A stretch of 64,000 bases of DNA from Polynucleobacter sp. (GTDB lineage Bacteria > Pseudomonadota > Gammaproteobacteria > Burkholderiales > Burkholderiaceae). Below the pieces are notes generated by a model that searched no databases, had not been told where the DNA came from, and worked only from the letters and a program-made list of their open reading frames with translations. The position numbers were made by a program, and so were the translations under genes. The stretch is from NCBI RefSeq assembly GCF_030693775.1, contig NZ_JAUXZY010000003.1, positions 62,001 to 126,000 on the forward strand, given 5' to 3'. Below are positions 9,993 through 18,951 of this stretch, piece after piece; the stretch's first letter is position 1; every line of letters starts with the position of its first letter.

Positions 9993-11810
9993 ATGACTAA
10001 ACGCGCACTTCGTAATATTGCAATCATCGCCCACGTTGACCACGGTAAAACTACCTTAGTGGATCAATTGTTGCGCCAATCTGGCACCTTCCGCTCCAAT
10101 GAAAAAATGACCGAGCGGGTTATGGATTCGAACGATCTTGAAAAAGAACGTGGCATTACGATTCTGTCCAAAAACTGTGCAGTCGAATACGACGGCACCC
10201 ACATCAACATCGTTGACACACCAGGCCACGCTGACTTCGGCGGTGAGGTAGAGCGCGTTCTCTCGATGGTTGATGGCGTTCTCTTATTAGTCGATGCGGT
10301 TGAAGGCCCGATGCCACAGACTCGCTTCGTGACTAAAAAAGCCTTGGCCTTGGGCCTTAAGCCAATCGTCGTGATCAACAAAGTAGATCGTCCAGGTGCG
10401 CGTTGCGATTACGTCATTAACGCCACGTTTGAGTTGTTCGACAAATTGGGCGCCTCGGAAGAGCAGCTCGATTTCCCAATCATTTACGCTTCTGGCTTAA
10501 ATGGCTATGCCGGCAATTCAGAAGACGTTCGCTCGGGCGATATGCGTCCCTTGTTTGATGCGGTTCTCAAGAATGTGCCGATGCGGGATGATGATCCAGA
10601 CGGCCCATTGCAGTTCCAAATCTCCTCGATTGATTACAACAGCTATGTCGGCAAGATCGGCGTCGGCCGTATTAATCGTGGCCGTGTGAAGGCGGGCATG
10701 GAAGTGATTTGCATGAATGGCCCAGAGGGCATTCCTTTTAAAGGCCGTGTGAATCAAGTACTGAAATTCAAAGGCCTAGAGCGTGAAGTAGTAGAAGAAG
10801 CGGTAGCAGGTGATATTGCGTTGATCAACGGTATTGAAGATCTGGCCATTGGTACCACCATTTGTGCGGTGGATAAGCCTGATCCATTACCTATGCTCAA
10901 AATTGATGAGCCTACTTTAACCATGAACTTCATGGTGAATACCAGCCCACTCGCTGGTCGAGAAGGAAAGTTTGTTACCAGCCGTCAGATTCGGGAACGT
11001 TTAGACCGTGAGCTCAAATCCAATATGGCTTTGCGCGTGCGCCAAACCGACGACGACACCGTTTTTGAAGTTTCTGGCCGCGGCGAGCTGCATTTAACGA
11101 TCTTGGTCGAGACGATGCGCCGTGAAGGCTATGAGATGGCAGTATCCCGTCCACGCGTGGTGTTCCATGAAGAAAATGGCGTCAAGATGGAGCCGTTTGA
11201 GAACTTGACAGTTGACATTGAAGACACCACCCAAGGTGCTGTCATGGAAGATTTAGGTAAGCGTAAGGGCGAGTTGCTTGATATGGTAAGCGACGGTAAA
11301 GGCCGCACACGACTGGAATATCGCATTCCGGCGCGTGGCCTGATTGGTTTTCAGGGTGACTTTATGACCATGACCCGTGGTAATGGTTTGATGAGCCACA
11401 CCTTTGATTGCTATGCACCAGCAAAAGATGGCGTATTAGGTGAGCGCCACAACGGCGTATTGATTAGCCAAGATGACGGTGAAGCTGTTGCCTATGCGAT
11501 TTGGAAATTGCAAGACCGTGGCCGCATGTTTGTGAAGCACGGTGACCCTGTGTACGAAGGCATGGTCATTGGTATTCATAGTCGCGATAACGATCTGGTT
11601 GTAAACCCCATTAAAGGTAAACAGCTGACTAACGTACGCTCTTCGGGTACCGATGAAGCCGTTCGCCTCGTAACACCAATCGATCTGACTTTAGAGTACG
11701 CAGTGGAGTTCATTAGCGACGATGAGTTGGTTGAAGTAACCCCCAAGAGCGTTCGTGTTCGCAAGCGTTACTTGAAGGAGCATGAGCGTAAAAAGGCATC
11801 ACGCGATTAA
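9993..11810 (+). CDS. typA: ribosome-associated GTPase TypA/BipA
   Basis: Translational GTPase of the EF-G type involved in 50S assembly and stress or cold adaptation. All G motifs are visible: AHVDHGKTT (14-22), RGITI, DTPGH and NKVD. The 605-aa length matches the family, including the C-terminal domain unique to BipA. It follows truB by 27 bases and is closed by a strong terminator at 11829-11852. Confidence 0.97.
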   Translation: MTKRALRNIAIIAHVDHGKTTLVDQLLRQSGTFRSNEKMTERVMDSNDLEKERGITILSKNCAVEYDGTHINIVDTPGHADFGGEVERVLSMVDGVLLLVDAVEGPMPQTRFVTKKALALGLKPIVVINKVDRPGARCDYVINATFELFDKLGASEEQLDFPIIYASGLNGYAGNSEDVRSGDMRPLFDAVLKNVPMRDDDPDGPLQFQISSIDYNSYVGKIGVGRINRGRVKAGMEVICMNGPEGIPFKGRVNQVLKFKGLEREVVEEAVAGDIALINGIEDLAIGTTICAVDKPDPLPMLKIDEPTLTMNFMVNTSPLAGREGKFVTSRQIRERLDRELKSNMALRVRQTDDDTVFEVSGRGELHLTILVETMRREGYEMAVSRPRVVFHEENGVKMEPFENLTVDIEDTTQGAVMEDLGKRKGELLDMVSDGKGRTRLEYRIPARGLIGFQGDFMTMTRGNGLMSHTFDCYAPAKDGVLGERHNGVLISQDDGEAVAYAIWKLQDRGRMFVKHGDPVYEGMVIGIHSRDNDLVVNPIKGKQLTNVRSSGTDEAVRLVTPIDLTLEYAVEFISDDELVEVTPKSVRVRKRYLKEHERKKASRD

Positions 11811-11828
11811 GTTGCGCTGATCGATAGT

Positions 11829-11852
11829 AAAACCACCTTCGGGTGGTTTTTC
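11829..11852 (+). terminator. intrinsic terminator after typA
   Basis: Stem AAAACCACC / GGTGGTTTT closed by a TTCG tetraloop and continuing into a T-rich run. It lies 18 bases after the typA stop. It also argues against any tex start upstream of 11879. Confidence 0.9.
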
Positions 11853-11878
11853 CTTATTTATTCTCTAAATTACTTCAT

Positions 11879-14236
11879 ATGTTGCCATCCATAGAACACC
11901 GTCTCGCTGCTGAATTATCTGCAAAGCCCAATCAAATTACTGCCGCTATTGGATTAATGGATGAAGGTGCTACGGTGCCATTTATTGCACGCTACCGTAA
12001 AGAGGTTACTGGTGGGCTGGATGATGTTCAGTTGCGCTTATTGGAAGTGCGCTTGGCGTATTTGCGCGAGTTAGAGGAGCGGCGCTTAGTCATTATTGCT
12101 TCGATTGAAGAGCAGGGAAAAATGAGCCCCACATTGCTTCAGCAGTTGATGGAGGCTGAGGATAAAACCCGCCTTGAGGATTTGTATTTGCCATACAAAG
12201 TGAAGCGCAGAACAAAAGCACAAATTGCACTAGAGGCAGGCTTGGCAGAATTAGCAGACGCCCTGTTGCAAAACCCACAATTAAATCCAGAAGAAGAGGC
12301 AGCAAAGTACCTCAAGCCAGCCTTTACGTCGGATCAAGGGGAGAATCCTGGTGTACCCGATGCAAAGGCAGCGCTAGATGGTGCGCGTCAGATTTTGATG
12401 GAGCGATTTGCTGAAGATGCGAGCTTATTGCAATTGCTGCGCCTTTATGTCCAAGAGCATGGCATCGTGGAATCAAAAGTGATTGCAGGCAAGGAAGAAG
12501 AGGGTGAAAAGTTCCGAGACTATTTTGACTATGCTGAGGCTGTACAGGCGATACCCTCGCATCGTGCCTTAGCCTTATTTCGGGGGCGGCGCGAGCAAAT
12601 TCTGATGGTGTCCTTGCGCCTAGACAGTGAGGCCGAGCGACCCAAGTGGGACGCCCCACTTAATCCCTGTGAAGCTCGCATTGCCCAACATGTTGGCATA
12701 GCGCAGCAGGGACGACCAGCTGATCAGTGGCTTGCTGATACCGTACGCTGGACTTGGCGGGTTAAGAGCGCATTGCACCTGGAGTCCGAACTCATGGGCG
12801 CATTGCGTGAGCGCTCTGAGACCGAGGCAATTCAGGTCTTTGCTCGCAACCTAAAGGACCTCTTGTTGGCTGCGCCAGCCGGTCCAAAAGCCACAATAGG
12901 CCTGGATCCCGGGATGCGCACCGGTGTCAAGGTGGCAGTAGTTGATTCCACGGGCAAAGTGCTAGATACCGCTGTTATTTACCCACATCAGCCGCGTAAT
13001 GATTGGGATGGATCACTGCATACATTGGCGGGTTTAATCGACAAGCACCAGGTCACCTTAATCTCAATTGGTAACGGCACTGCTTCGCGCGAAACTGACA
13101 AGCTAGCTCAGGAATTGATCAAGCTAAAGCCAGGCCTTGGATTGCAAAAAATGGTGGTCTCAGAAGCTGGTGCGTCGGTTTACTCTGCCTCAGAGTATGC
13201 GTCCAAGGAGCTGCCGAATATGGATGTTTCCCTCAGGGGTGCCGTTTCGATTGCGCGCCGATTACAGGATCCCCTGGCTGAATTAGTAAAGATTGATCCG
13301 AAGTCTATTGGCGTTGGCCAGTATCAGCATGATGTTATGCAGTCGCAACTAGCGCGCTCACTTAATGCAGTGGTAGAGGACTGCGTGAATGCCGTTGGCG
13401 TGGATGTTAATCTGGCCTCTGCACCTTTGCTGGCGCGTGTTTCAGGCTTATCCACCGCTGTTGCAGAGAGCCTGGTTGCCTACCGTGATAGCCACGGGCA
13501 ATTTCAGTCTCGCTTGGATTTGCGCAAGGTGCCGCGATTTGGAGAAAAAACCTTTGAACAGGCCGCTGGATTCTTGCGCGTGATGAATGGCAGCAATCCG
13601 CTGGATTCTTCGGCAGTGCATCCCGAGTCCTATCCGCTGGTGGAAAAAATTCTAGCGAAGATTAAAAAAAGCATGAAAGAAGTGCTAAGCGATCCCGGCG
13701 CACTGGCATCCATACAGCCTGAATTATTTGTCGATGCAAAATACGGTATGCCTACGATTGTGGATGTATTAAAAGAGCTGGAGAAGCCAGGGCGAGATCC
13801 CCGCCCGGAATTCACAACTGCTGCCTTTAAAGAAGGCATCGAAAAAATCAGTGATCTTTCAGTTGATATGGTGCTTGAGGGAATAGTGACTAACGTCGCT
13901 GCTTTTGGCGCATTTGTCGACATTGGCGTTCATCAAGATGGCTTGGTGCACATTTCTGCGCTTTCAAATACATTTGTAAAAGATCCCCATACGGTTGTAA
14001 AAGCGGGGCAGGTAGTCCGAGTCAAAGTCCTTGAGTTGGATGAAAAGCGTAAGCGTATTGCATTGACGATGCGCTTAAATGAGGCATCTAATGTGCCTGT
14101 AAAGGATGCGCATTCTGATCGTCAGCGTACTGGCAGCACTAAGCCACGCACTGAAAAGTCATCACCAAACCGACAATCTCCTCCCCTTGTGAATAGCGCA
14201 ATGGCAGCTGCCTTTGGGAAGCTTGGTAAGAAATAA
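11879..14236 (+). CDS. tex: RNA-binding transcription accessory protein Tex
   Basis: Nucleic-acid-binding protein implicated in transcription and RNA turnover. The 785-aa protein shows the Tex N-terminal helical region, a YqgF-like RNase H fold (beginning near 335, [18 protein letters not shown]), helix-hairpin-helix segments (about 490-560) and a C-terminal S1 domain (about 665-735, [17 protein letters not shown]). I use ATG 11879; an in-frame GTG at 11843 lies inside the typA terminator and is unlikely. No strong ribosome site is seen. Confidence 0.95.
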   Translation: MLPSIEHRLAAELSAKPNQITAAIGLMDEGATVPFIARYRKEVTGGLDDVQLRLLEVRLAYLRELEERRLVIIASIEEQGKMSPTLLQQLMEAEDKTRLEDLYLPYKVKRRTKAQIALEAGLAELADALLQNPQLNPEEEAAKYLKPAFTSDQGENPGVPDAKAALDGARQILMERFAEDASLLQLLRLYVQEHGIVESKVIAGKEEEGEKFRDYFDYAEAVQAIPSHRALALFRGRREQILMVSLRLDSEAERPKWDAPLNPCEARIAQHVGIAQQGRPADQWLADTVRWTWRVKSALHLESELMGALRERSETEAIQVFARNLKDLLLAAPAGPKATIGLDPGMRTGVKVAVVDSTGKVLDTAVIYPHQPRNDWDGSLHTLAGLIDKHQVTLISIGNGTASRETDKLAQELIKLKPGLGLQKMVVSEAGASVYSASEYASKELPNMDVSLRGAVSIARRLQDPLAELVKIDPKSIGVGQYQHDVMQSQLARSLNAVVEDCVNAVGVDVNLASAPLLARVSGLSTAVAESLVAYRDSHGQFQSRLDLRKVPRFGEKTFEQAAGFLRVMNGSNPLDSSAVHPESYPLVEKILAKIKKSMKEVLSDPGALASIQPELFVDAKYGMPTIVDVLKELEKPGRDPRPEFTTAAFKEGIEKISDLSVDMVLEGIVTNVAAFGAFVDIGVHQDGLVHISALSNTFVKDPHTVVKAGQVVRVKVLELDEKRKRIALTMRLNEASNVPVKDAHSDRQRTGSTKPRTEKSSPNRQSPPLVNSAMAAAFGKLGKK

Positions 14237-14276
14237 ATGCACGATCATGTTGTAATACGGACTAGATAAAAATACT

Positions 14277-15413
14277 ATGCCAGCCGATCAGAGCCACTTG
14301 CATGCAATGCAAAAAAATCCCACTTTAGGTCATAAGCGCTTGGCGGTTGCCCCCATGATGGAATGGACCGATCGGCACTGCCGATCCTTTCATCGGCAGC
14401 TATCCAAGCAAGCTGTTCTGTATACCGAAATGGTGACCACCGGTGCATTGCTGCATGGTGATGTGCCGCGCCATTTGGATTACTCAAGCGAGCAGCACCC
14501 AGTAGTGCTGCAACTGGGGGGTAGTGAGCCAGCGGATCTGGCAAAAGCTGCAGCCTTGGCAGCTCAATGGGGCTATGACGAAATTGATCTTAATTGCGGC
14601 TGTCCTTCCGAGCGAGTACAGCGCGGGGCCTTCGGTGCTTGCCTGATGGCAGAGCCGCAATTAGTTGCCGATTGCGTTCGAGCGATGCGAGCAGCATGCG
14701 ATTTGCCCATCTCGGTGAAGCACCGCTTGGGTCTTGATCACATGGATGCCAGTCTGCACCAAAAAGACTACCAATTTGCCTTGGATTTTATGATGGCCGT
14801 TGCCGATGCTGGCGCTCATCAGGTCACCATTCATGCACGTAATGCCATATTGAAGGGCCTTTCCCCCAAAGAGAACCGCAGTAAGCCCCCATTGCACTAT
14901 GCCGTGGCAGCGCAATTGCGCTTGGATCTCCAAAAGCAATTTCCAAATGTGGCTGTTCTACTCAATGGCGGCCTGGAGAACAACGATCAAATTGCGGGCC
15001 ATTGGCATGACTTTGATGGCTTTATGGTGGGTCGTGCTGCCTATCACTTTCCGGCGATGTTGCTCGGCTGGGATGACTTGCTCGAGACCAATGGAGAGGC
15101 TGCAGGCTACCTCTTTAGCGAGTCGGAGTGGCATCGCGTGCAAATTGGTTTGGTGCATCAAGTATGGCGCTGGTTTGATGAATGCCAGAGCAAGGGCAAA
15201 CTGTTTTATATCGGCGCCTTTACCCGGCACATACTAGGCTTGGCCCATGGCAGGGCGGGCTCACGCTATTGGCGTCAGCGCCTATCGGATCACCATGCCT
15301 TGGCTAAGGTGCAGAGCAAAGCGGCGATTGCCGACTTTTTTCTCGAGGCGAGTTTGGAGCTAGGGGATTGGGCTGCATTTGAGATGGATACTGCCTCGGC
15401 GGAAAATTCATGA
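14277..15413 (+). CDS. dusA: tRNA-dihydrouridine synthase DusA
   Basis: FMN-dependent enzyme reducing U20/U20a in tRNA D loops. Seen: the TIM-barrel start APMMEWTDRHCR (about 25-36), the catalytic NCGCPS with Cys109, and the DusA signature KGLSPKENR. The 378-aa length includes about 20 extra N-terminal residues; an in-frame ATG at 14307 is an alternative start. The stop overlaps the next gene (ATGA), so dusA and the helicase are coupled. Confidence 0.93.
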   Translation: MPADQSHLHAMQKNPTLGHKRLAVAPMMEWTDRHCRSFHRQLSKQAVLYTEMVTTGALLHGDVPRHLDYSSEQHPVVLQLGGSEPADLAKAAALAAQWGYDEIDLNCGCPSERVQRGAFGACLMAEPQLVADCVRAMRAACDLPISVKHRLGLDHMDASLHQKDYQFALDFMMAVADAGAHQVTIHARNAILKGLSPKENRSKPPLHYAVAAQLRLDLQKQFPNVAVLLNGGLENNDQIAGHWHDFDGFMVGRAAYHFPAMLLGWDDLLETNGEAAGYLFSESEWHRVQIGLVHQVWRWFDECQSKGKLFYIGAFTRHILGLAHGRAGSRYWRQRLSDHHALAKVQSKAAIADFFLEASLELGDWAAFEMDTASAENS

Positions 15414-16747
15414 GTGCTGTGCAAAACCCGGGCGCCGATCTCGAGCTGGAGATCACTCCAGATTACCAATTGGCGCTGGATGCAGTCGAGCGCGGCGATC
15501 CCTACATCTTCATTAGTGGTAAAGCGGGCACGGGTAAAACGACCTTAATTAGCCACCTGCGCAAAACCATTGCTGGAAACGTTGTAGTGCTCGCCCCTAC
15601 GGGGGTAGCAGCACTGCAGGTGCGTGGCGTCACGATTCATTCCTTCTTTCGCCTGCCGCCGCGCTTGATTTTTCCAGAAGAGGACATTAAGCCACTGCGA
15701 TCCTCGCGTGAGCGCCAGCTGTACAAAGATATTCGCTTACTCATTATTGATGAAATATCGATGGTGCGGGCTGATCTGGTTGATGCGATTGATCTTTTCT
15801 TGCGCGAAAACGGACCCCAAAAAGGCGAGCCATTTGGGGGCATACAGGTCATGTTTGTCGGTGATTTATTTCAATTGCCGCCAGTGGTATCGAGTAACGA
15901 TATGCATATCCTGTATGAGCGCGGTTATGAGGATCCGTATTTCTTTTGCGCCATAGCGCTGCACCGTAAAGACATTACGATGATCGAGCTGACGAAAATC
16001 TTTCGTCAAAAAGATGCTCATTTTGCGCAGTTGCTCAATCAAATCCGCATTAATGAAGACATTGAAGTGGCACTGGAAACCATCAATGATGCCTGTTTTA
16101 ATAAGGCGGCAGAGCCTGATCCGATGACGATTACCCTGACTACGACCAATGCCAGGGCAGACATGATCAACCATGGTGAACTCAAAAACCTGACTAGCGA
16201 CGCCACCAGTTTTACAGGCAAGTTAGAGGGAAAGTTCAATGTGGATGAGCGCAACTTACCCTCACCCATGAACTTAATTCTGAAGCCAGGCTCGAAGGTG
16301 ATGTTTACGGCGAATGACAATGGGTTTCCAAAAAAATGGGTCAATGGCAGCATTGGTATTGTTCATGAAATCAGCAAAGACAAAATTAAGGTCAAGATCC
16401 CTAATGGGGCCTATACGAATACGGTTGAGGTAACCCCTTTCAAATGGGAATCGTATAAATATGACCACGATATGGTGTCCGGCAAGATTAAGCCCAACGC
16501 GATTGGCTCTTATGAGCAATTGCCGCTCATGCTGGCATGGGCTGTGACGATCCACAAAAGCCAGGGCAAAACGCTCGATAAAGTGAAGGTCGATCTATCT
16601 TCTGGAGCCTTTGCATCGGGCCAAGTCTATGTGGCACTCAGCCGCTGCCGCTCGATTGAGGGGATTTCTTTAGAGCGGCCTATTGTCCTGAAAGACGTGC
16701 GCTGCGACCCTGAAATTAAGCGTTTTTACATGGCATGTTTGCCCTAA
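15410..16747 (+). CDS. PIF1-like superfamily 1B DNA helicase/ATPase
   Basis: Predicted ATP-driven helicase of the PIF1/RecD2 class, 445 aa. Seen: Walker A GKAGTGKTT (37-45), Walker B LIIDEISM (about 111-118), motif III GDLFQLPPV, motif IV-like ELTKIFRQ, and C-terminal motifs TIHKSQGKTL and VYVALSRCRS. No extra N- or C-terminal domain is attached, so it is a minimal helicase. PIF1-family enzymes unwind G-quadruplexes, R-loops or stalled forks in other organisms; the role here is not known. Translationally coupled to dusA by a four-base overlap. Confidence 0.85.
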   Translation: MSAVQNPGADLELEITPDYQLALDAVERGDPYIFISGKAGTGKTTLISHLRKTIAGNVVVLAPTGVAALQVRGVTIHSFFRLPPRLIFPEEDIKPLRSSRERQLYKDIRLLIIDEISMVRADLVDAIDLFLRENGPQKGEPFGGIQVMFVGDLFQLPPVVSSNDMHILYERGYEDPYFFCAIALHRKDITMIELTKIFRQKDAHFAQLLNQIRINEDIEVALETINDACFNKAAEPDPMTITLTTTNARADMINHGELKNLTSDATSFTGKLEGKFNVDERNLPSPMNLILKPGSKVMFTANDNGFPKKWVNGSIGIVHEISKDKIKVKIPNGAYTNTVEVTPFKWESYKYDHDMVSGKIKPNAIGSYEQLPLMLAWAVTIHKSQGKTLDKVKVDLSSGAFASGQVYVALSRCRSIEGISLERPIVLKDVRCDPEIKRFYMACLP

Positions 16748-16789
16748 AAGCCAGCCCAGATTGGCCTCGAATTGGCCGACCGGCAAATT

Positions 16790-16818
16790 TTGGCTAAAAG
16801 CCGACAAAAAGCTATAAT
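16790..16818 (+). promoter_or_regulatory. promoter of tRNA-His
   Basis: TTGGCT at 16790-16795, a 17-bp spacer and a perfect TATAAT at 16813-16818, placing the start of transcription about eight bases before the mature tRNA. Confidence 0.75.
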
Positions 16819-16832
16819 CTCATTTCTTCTAC

Positions 16833-16908
16833 GGTGGCTGTAGCTCAGCGGTAGAGTCCTGGATTGTGATTCCAGTTGTCGTGGGTTCGAACCCCATCAG
16901 CCACCCCA
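16833..16908 (+). tRNA. tRNA-His (anticodon GTG)
   Basis: Full cloverleaf with encoded CCA at 16906-16908. The anticodon GTG is at 16866-16868 in the loop of a CTGGA/TCCAG stem. The extra 5' G (16833), the hallmark of histidine tRNAs, is encoded and faces C73. The T arm GTGGGTTCGAACCCCAT is intact. Confidence 0.97.
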
Positions 16909-16927
16909 ATCTCCCCCCCGCACCACA

Positions 16928-17140
16928 GTGACCCCCGAATCCCTTGAAAAGCTCGTTCGCATGAAAATGCCGTATGGCAAGTATGCGGGCCGTACCCTTT
17001 CTGATTTACCGGGTGATTATCTCTCCTGGTTTGCCCGCAAGGGCTTTCCAAAGGGTGAATTAGGTGAATTGCTGGAGCTGATGCACACCCTAGACCACAA
17101 TGATTTGCGGGGACTGTTAAAGCCCCTCTCAGGGCATTAA
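16928..17140 (+). CDS. small DUF3820-family protein
   Basis: 70-aa protein matching the DUF3820 (YpeB-like) pattern: MPYGKYAGRTLSDLPGDYLSWFARKGFPKGELGE. Function is unknown in all members I know of; the fold has been likened to short quorum or exonuclease-associated domains without proof. The GTG at 16928 is preferred by alignment to family length; the next in-frame start is ATG 16961. It lies 20 bases behind tRNA-His and may be made as read-through from the tRNA promoter. Confidence 0.8.
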   Translation: MTPESLEKLVRMKMPYGKYAGRTLSDLPGDYLSWFARKGFPKGELGELLELMHTLDHNDLRGLLKPLSGH

Positions 17141-17159
17141 ACAGTCCTCTTGCGATGAA

Positions 17160-18020
17160 TTAATCTGCAAACACCACCGACTTATTACCGTTAATTAAGA
17201 CCCGGTCATTCAGGTAGTAGCGCAGGGCGCGCGACAGTACTTGACGCTCTAAATCACGGCCTTTGCGTACCAAATCTTCTGCGCTATCGCTATGGCTAAT
17301 GCGGGTTACATCTTGCTCGATGATGGGCCCCTCATCCAAATCGCTCGTCACAAAGTGGGATGTTGCCCCAATCAACTTGATGCCGCGCGCATGCGCTTGA
17401 TGGTAGGGCTTTGCTCCCTTAAAGCTGGGCAAGAAGGAGTGGTGCACATTAATGCAGCGACCCAATAACTTAGCGGATAAGTCATCCGACAGAATTTGCA
17501 TGTAACGCGCTAAGATCACCATATCTACGTTGGCGTCTTCAACGATGCTCAGCAGCTTTGCTTCTTGAGTGCTTTTTGTCTCCGGTGTGACCGGTAGGTA
17601 GTGAAATGGTATATCAGCAAAATCAATGCTGGCATACACCGAGCGGGGGTGATTCGACACAATGCCAGCAATAATCATCGGCAATTCACCAATACGCCAG
17701 CGATACAGTAAGTCCACCAAGCAATGATCGAGCTTGGAGGCCATGATTAAAACGCGTTTGAGTACGGCGGTGGAACGCAACTCCCAAGAGAGCTGAAAGC
17801 GCTCGACGATGGGCTTAAAACCACGGCGCAGTCCCTCTAAATCGACGCTTGCATCGCAACTGAAGCTGACACGCATAAAGAAGCGACCCGAATCTTTATC
17901 GTCGAACTGCTGGGCCTCTTGAATGTCCCCGCCCGCCTCAAAAATATAGCTGGCAACAGCAGCAACAATACCGGGGCGATTTTGACAGGTTAGGGTGAGG
18001 TTGATGTTTTGCTCTGGCAT
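17160..18020 (-). CDS. purU: formyltetrahydrofolate deformylase PurU
   Basis: Hydrolyses 10-formyl-tetrahydrofolate to formate and tetrahydrofolate, balancing one-carbon pools. The 286-aa protein has an N-terminal ACT domain (about 7-80) and a formyltransferase-type catalytic domain with the triad Asn191, His193 and Asp229 (NVHHSFLPSF and DEGPII). The start ATG lacks a purine-rich ribosome site; instead a long pyrimidine-rich tract precedes it on the coding strand (18021-18079). The formate it releases could feed the formate dehydrogenase encoded further along. Confidence 0.95.
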   Translation of the reverse strand: MPEQNINLTLTCQNRPGIVAAVASYIFEAGGDIQEAQQFDDKDSGRFFMRVSFSCDASVDLEGLRRGFKPIVERFQLSWELRSTAVLKRVLIMASKLDHCLVDLLYRWRIGELPMIIAGIVSNHPRSVYASIDFADIPFHYLPVTPETKSTQEAKLLSIVEDANVDMVILARYMQILSDDLSAKLLGRCINVHHSFLPSFKGAKPYHQAHARGIKLIGATSHFVTSDLDEGPIIEQDVTRISHSDSAEDLVRKGRDLERQVLSRALRYYLNDRVLINGNKSVVFAD

Positions 18021-18079
18021 AGTGAAAATGTTTAAAAGAATTAAAAAGAAAAGAAAAAGAAAACGAAAAAGAAAACGAT
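18021..18079. repeat. low-complexity purine/pyrimidine tract upstream of purU
   Basis: On the plus strand the segment is an almost unbroken series of short GAAAA-type units (densest at 18039-18077); on the purU coding strand it is a U/C-rich leader. It occupies most of the 71-base gap between purU and the gene before it. No Shine-Dalgarno sequence is visible in it. Confidence 0.7.
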
Positions 18080-18091
18080 CAGGTCAGTATT

Positions 18092-18565
18092 TTATCGACT
18101 CGATGCCGGTGTTGGCAGTGAGGTGGGTCGATCTGCAATCCCCACCATTTCTTGGCTGTGATCCATGATGGGCGGCACTACAAACTCTTCGCAAACCGGC
18201 TTAGGACCGAGTAGATTTAAAAAATTACATTCTTTTTTAGTGGCTTGCGAAGCAGCATGCTCTAAAGGAGATTTTCCGGTAGTGACGGTAGAGGCGACGC
18301 TAACTGCGGTGCTGGGGTTGGCTACTGCTGCTGTAGCCACAGTACCTCCGACGGCACTGGCGGTTGCTGTCCCAGCACTGCCGATGGCTGCTAAAGGCAG
18401 GGCGCAGCCCGATAAAAAGAAAACACCAAAGCCAATAATGAAGGCATAGCTCAAGCTATGCCATGCAATGCAGCGGCAATACTTCGAAAAGAGCTGCTGT
18501 TTATTTGGCTCGGCAGGCAATGCTATAAACTCCCGCGGCCCATGAGCCATTGGTAATGGCTTCAA
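18092..18565 (-). CDS. putative lipoprotein of unknown function
   Basis: Unrecognised protein. A hydrophobic stretch ending in a lipobox (FLSGC, Cys at residue 54 of the longest frame) is followed by an Ala/Val/Ser/Thr-rich segment and a C-terminal half with two more Cys (KKECNFLNLLGPKPVCEEF). The longest frame begins with an ATG at 18565 inside the upstream gene, giving an overlong signal region; a TTG at 18454 would give a compact lipoprotein signal and a 46-base gap, but lacks positive charge and a ribosome site. The start is therefore uncertain; the lipoprotein nature is the better supported part. Confidence 0.6.
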   Translation of the reverse strand: MKPLPMAHGPREFIALPAEPNKQQLFSKYCRCIAWHSLSYAFIIGFGVFFLSGCALPLAAIGSAGTATASAVGGTVATAAVANPSTAVSVASTVTTGKSPLEHAASQATKKECNFLNLLGPKPVCEEFVVPPIMDHSQEMVGIADRPTSLPTPASSR

Positions 18566-18902
18566 ATTGGCTGTCAGGGGACTTGATGTCCGCTATAACC
18601 TTGCCTTCACCCTTGTTTCCGGAAAACACTTTGTATTCAATAGGGCGGTATTGGGCTTTTTCGCAGAGGTACTCGTTGAGGCCAATGATGGAACGAATTG
18701 GCTCTTTTGTTTTGGGGTCTACACCAGGCTTAGTAAAGTCCAGCATCGACATGATTTGCGCTTTGTCGCCATCTTTTTTGAGGGTCTCGATGTCTAAAGA
18801 GACCGTGGATTGTTCGTTGGAGCCAATTTCTTGCCAAGCAGCGAAGGCGCTTGAAATTGGTAGGACGGTCATGCAGACCGCGGTCGCTATCCATCTTTTC
18901 AT
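18501..18902 (-). CDS. exported surface-adhesin-E-like protein
   Basis: 133-aa exported protein. The ATG at 18902 is chosen over one five codons earlier because GAGGGG lies seven bases upstream of it. A signal peptide (MKRWIATAVCMTVLPISSAFA) is followed by a small domain that resembles the surface-adhesin E family (conserved WQEIG...SLDIETLKKDGD, and a paired Cys in LCEKAQYRPIEYKVF and YSIACRAK). The family name comes from a Haemophilus protein; adhesion here is not shown. It is the 5' neighbour of the putative lipoprotein gene. Confidence 0.7.
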   Translation of the reverse strand: MKRWIATAVCMTVLPISSAFAAWQEIGSNEQSTVSLDIETLKKDGDKAQIMSMLDFTKPGVDPKTKEPIRSIIGLNEYLCEKAQYRPIEYKVFSGNKGEGKVIADIKSPDSQFEAITNGSWAAGVYSIACRAK

Positions 18903-18951
18903 CGTAAAACCCCTCAATAAATGTGTATTTCTATTTTAAACCCCAATAGAC

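Noticed and set aside
11843..11878. Upstream GTG start for tex
   Set aside because: It lies inside the typA terminator stem, so the transcript for tex would not carry it reliably.
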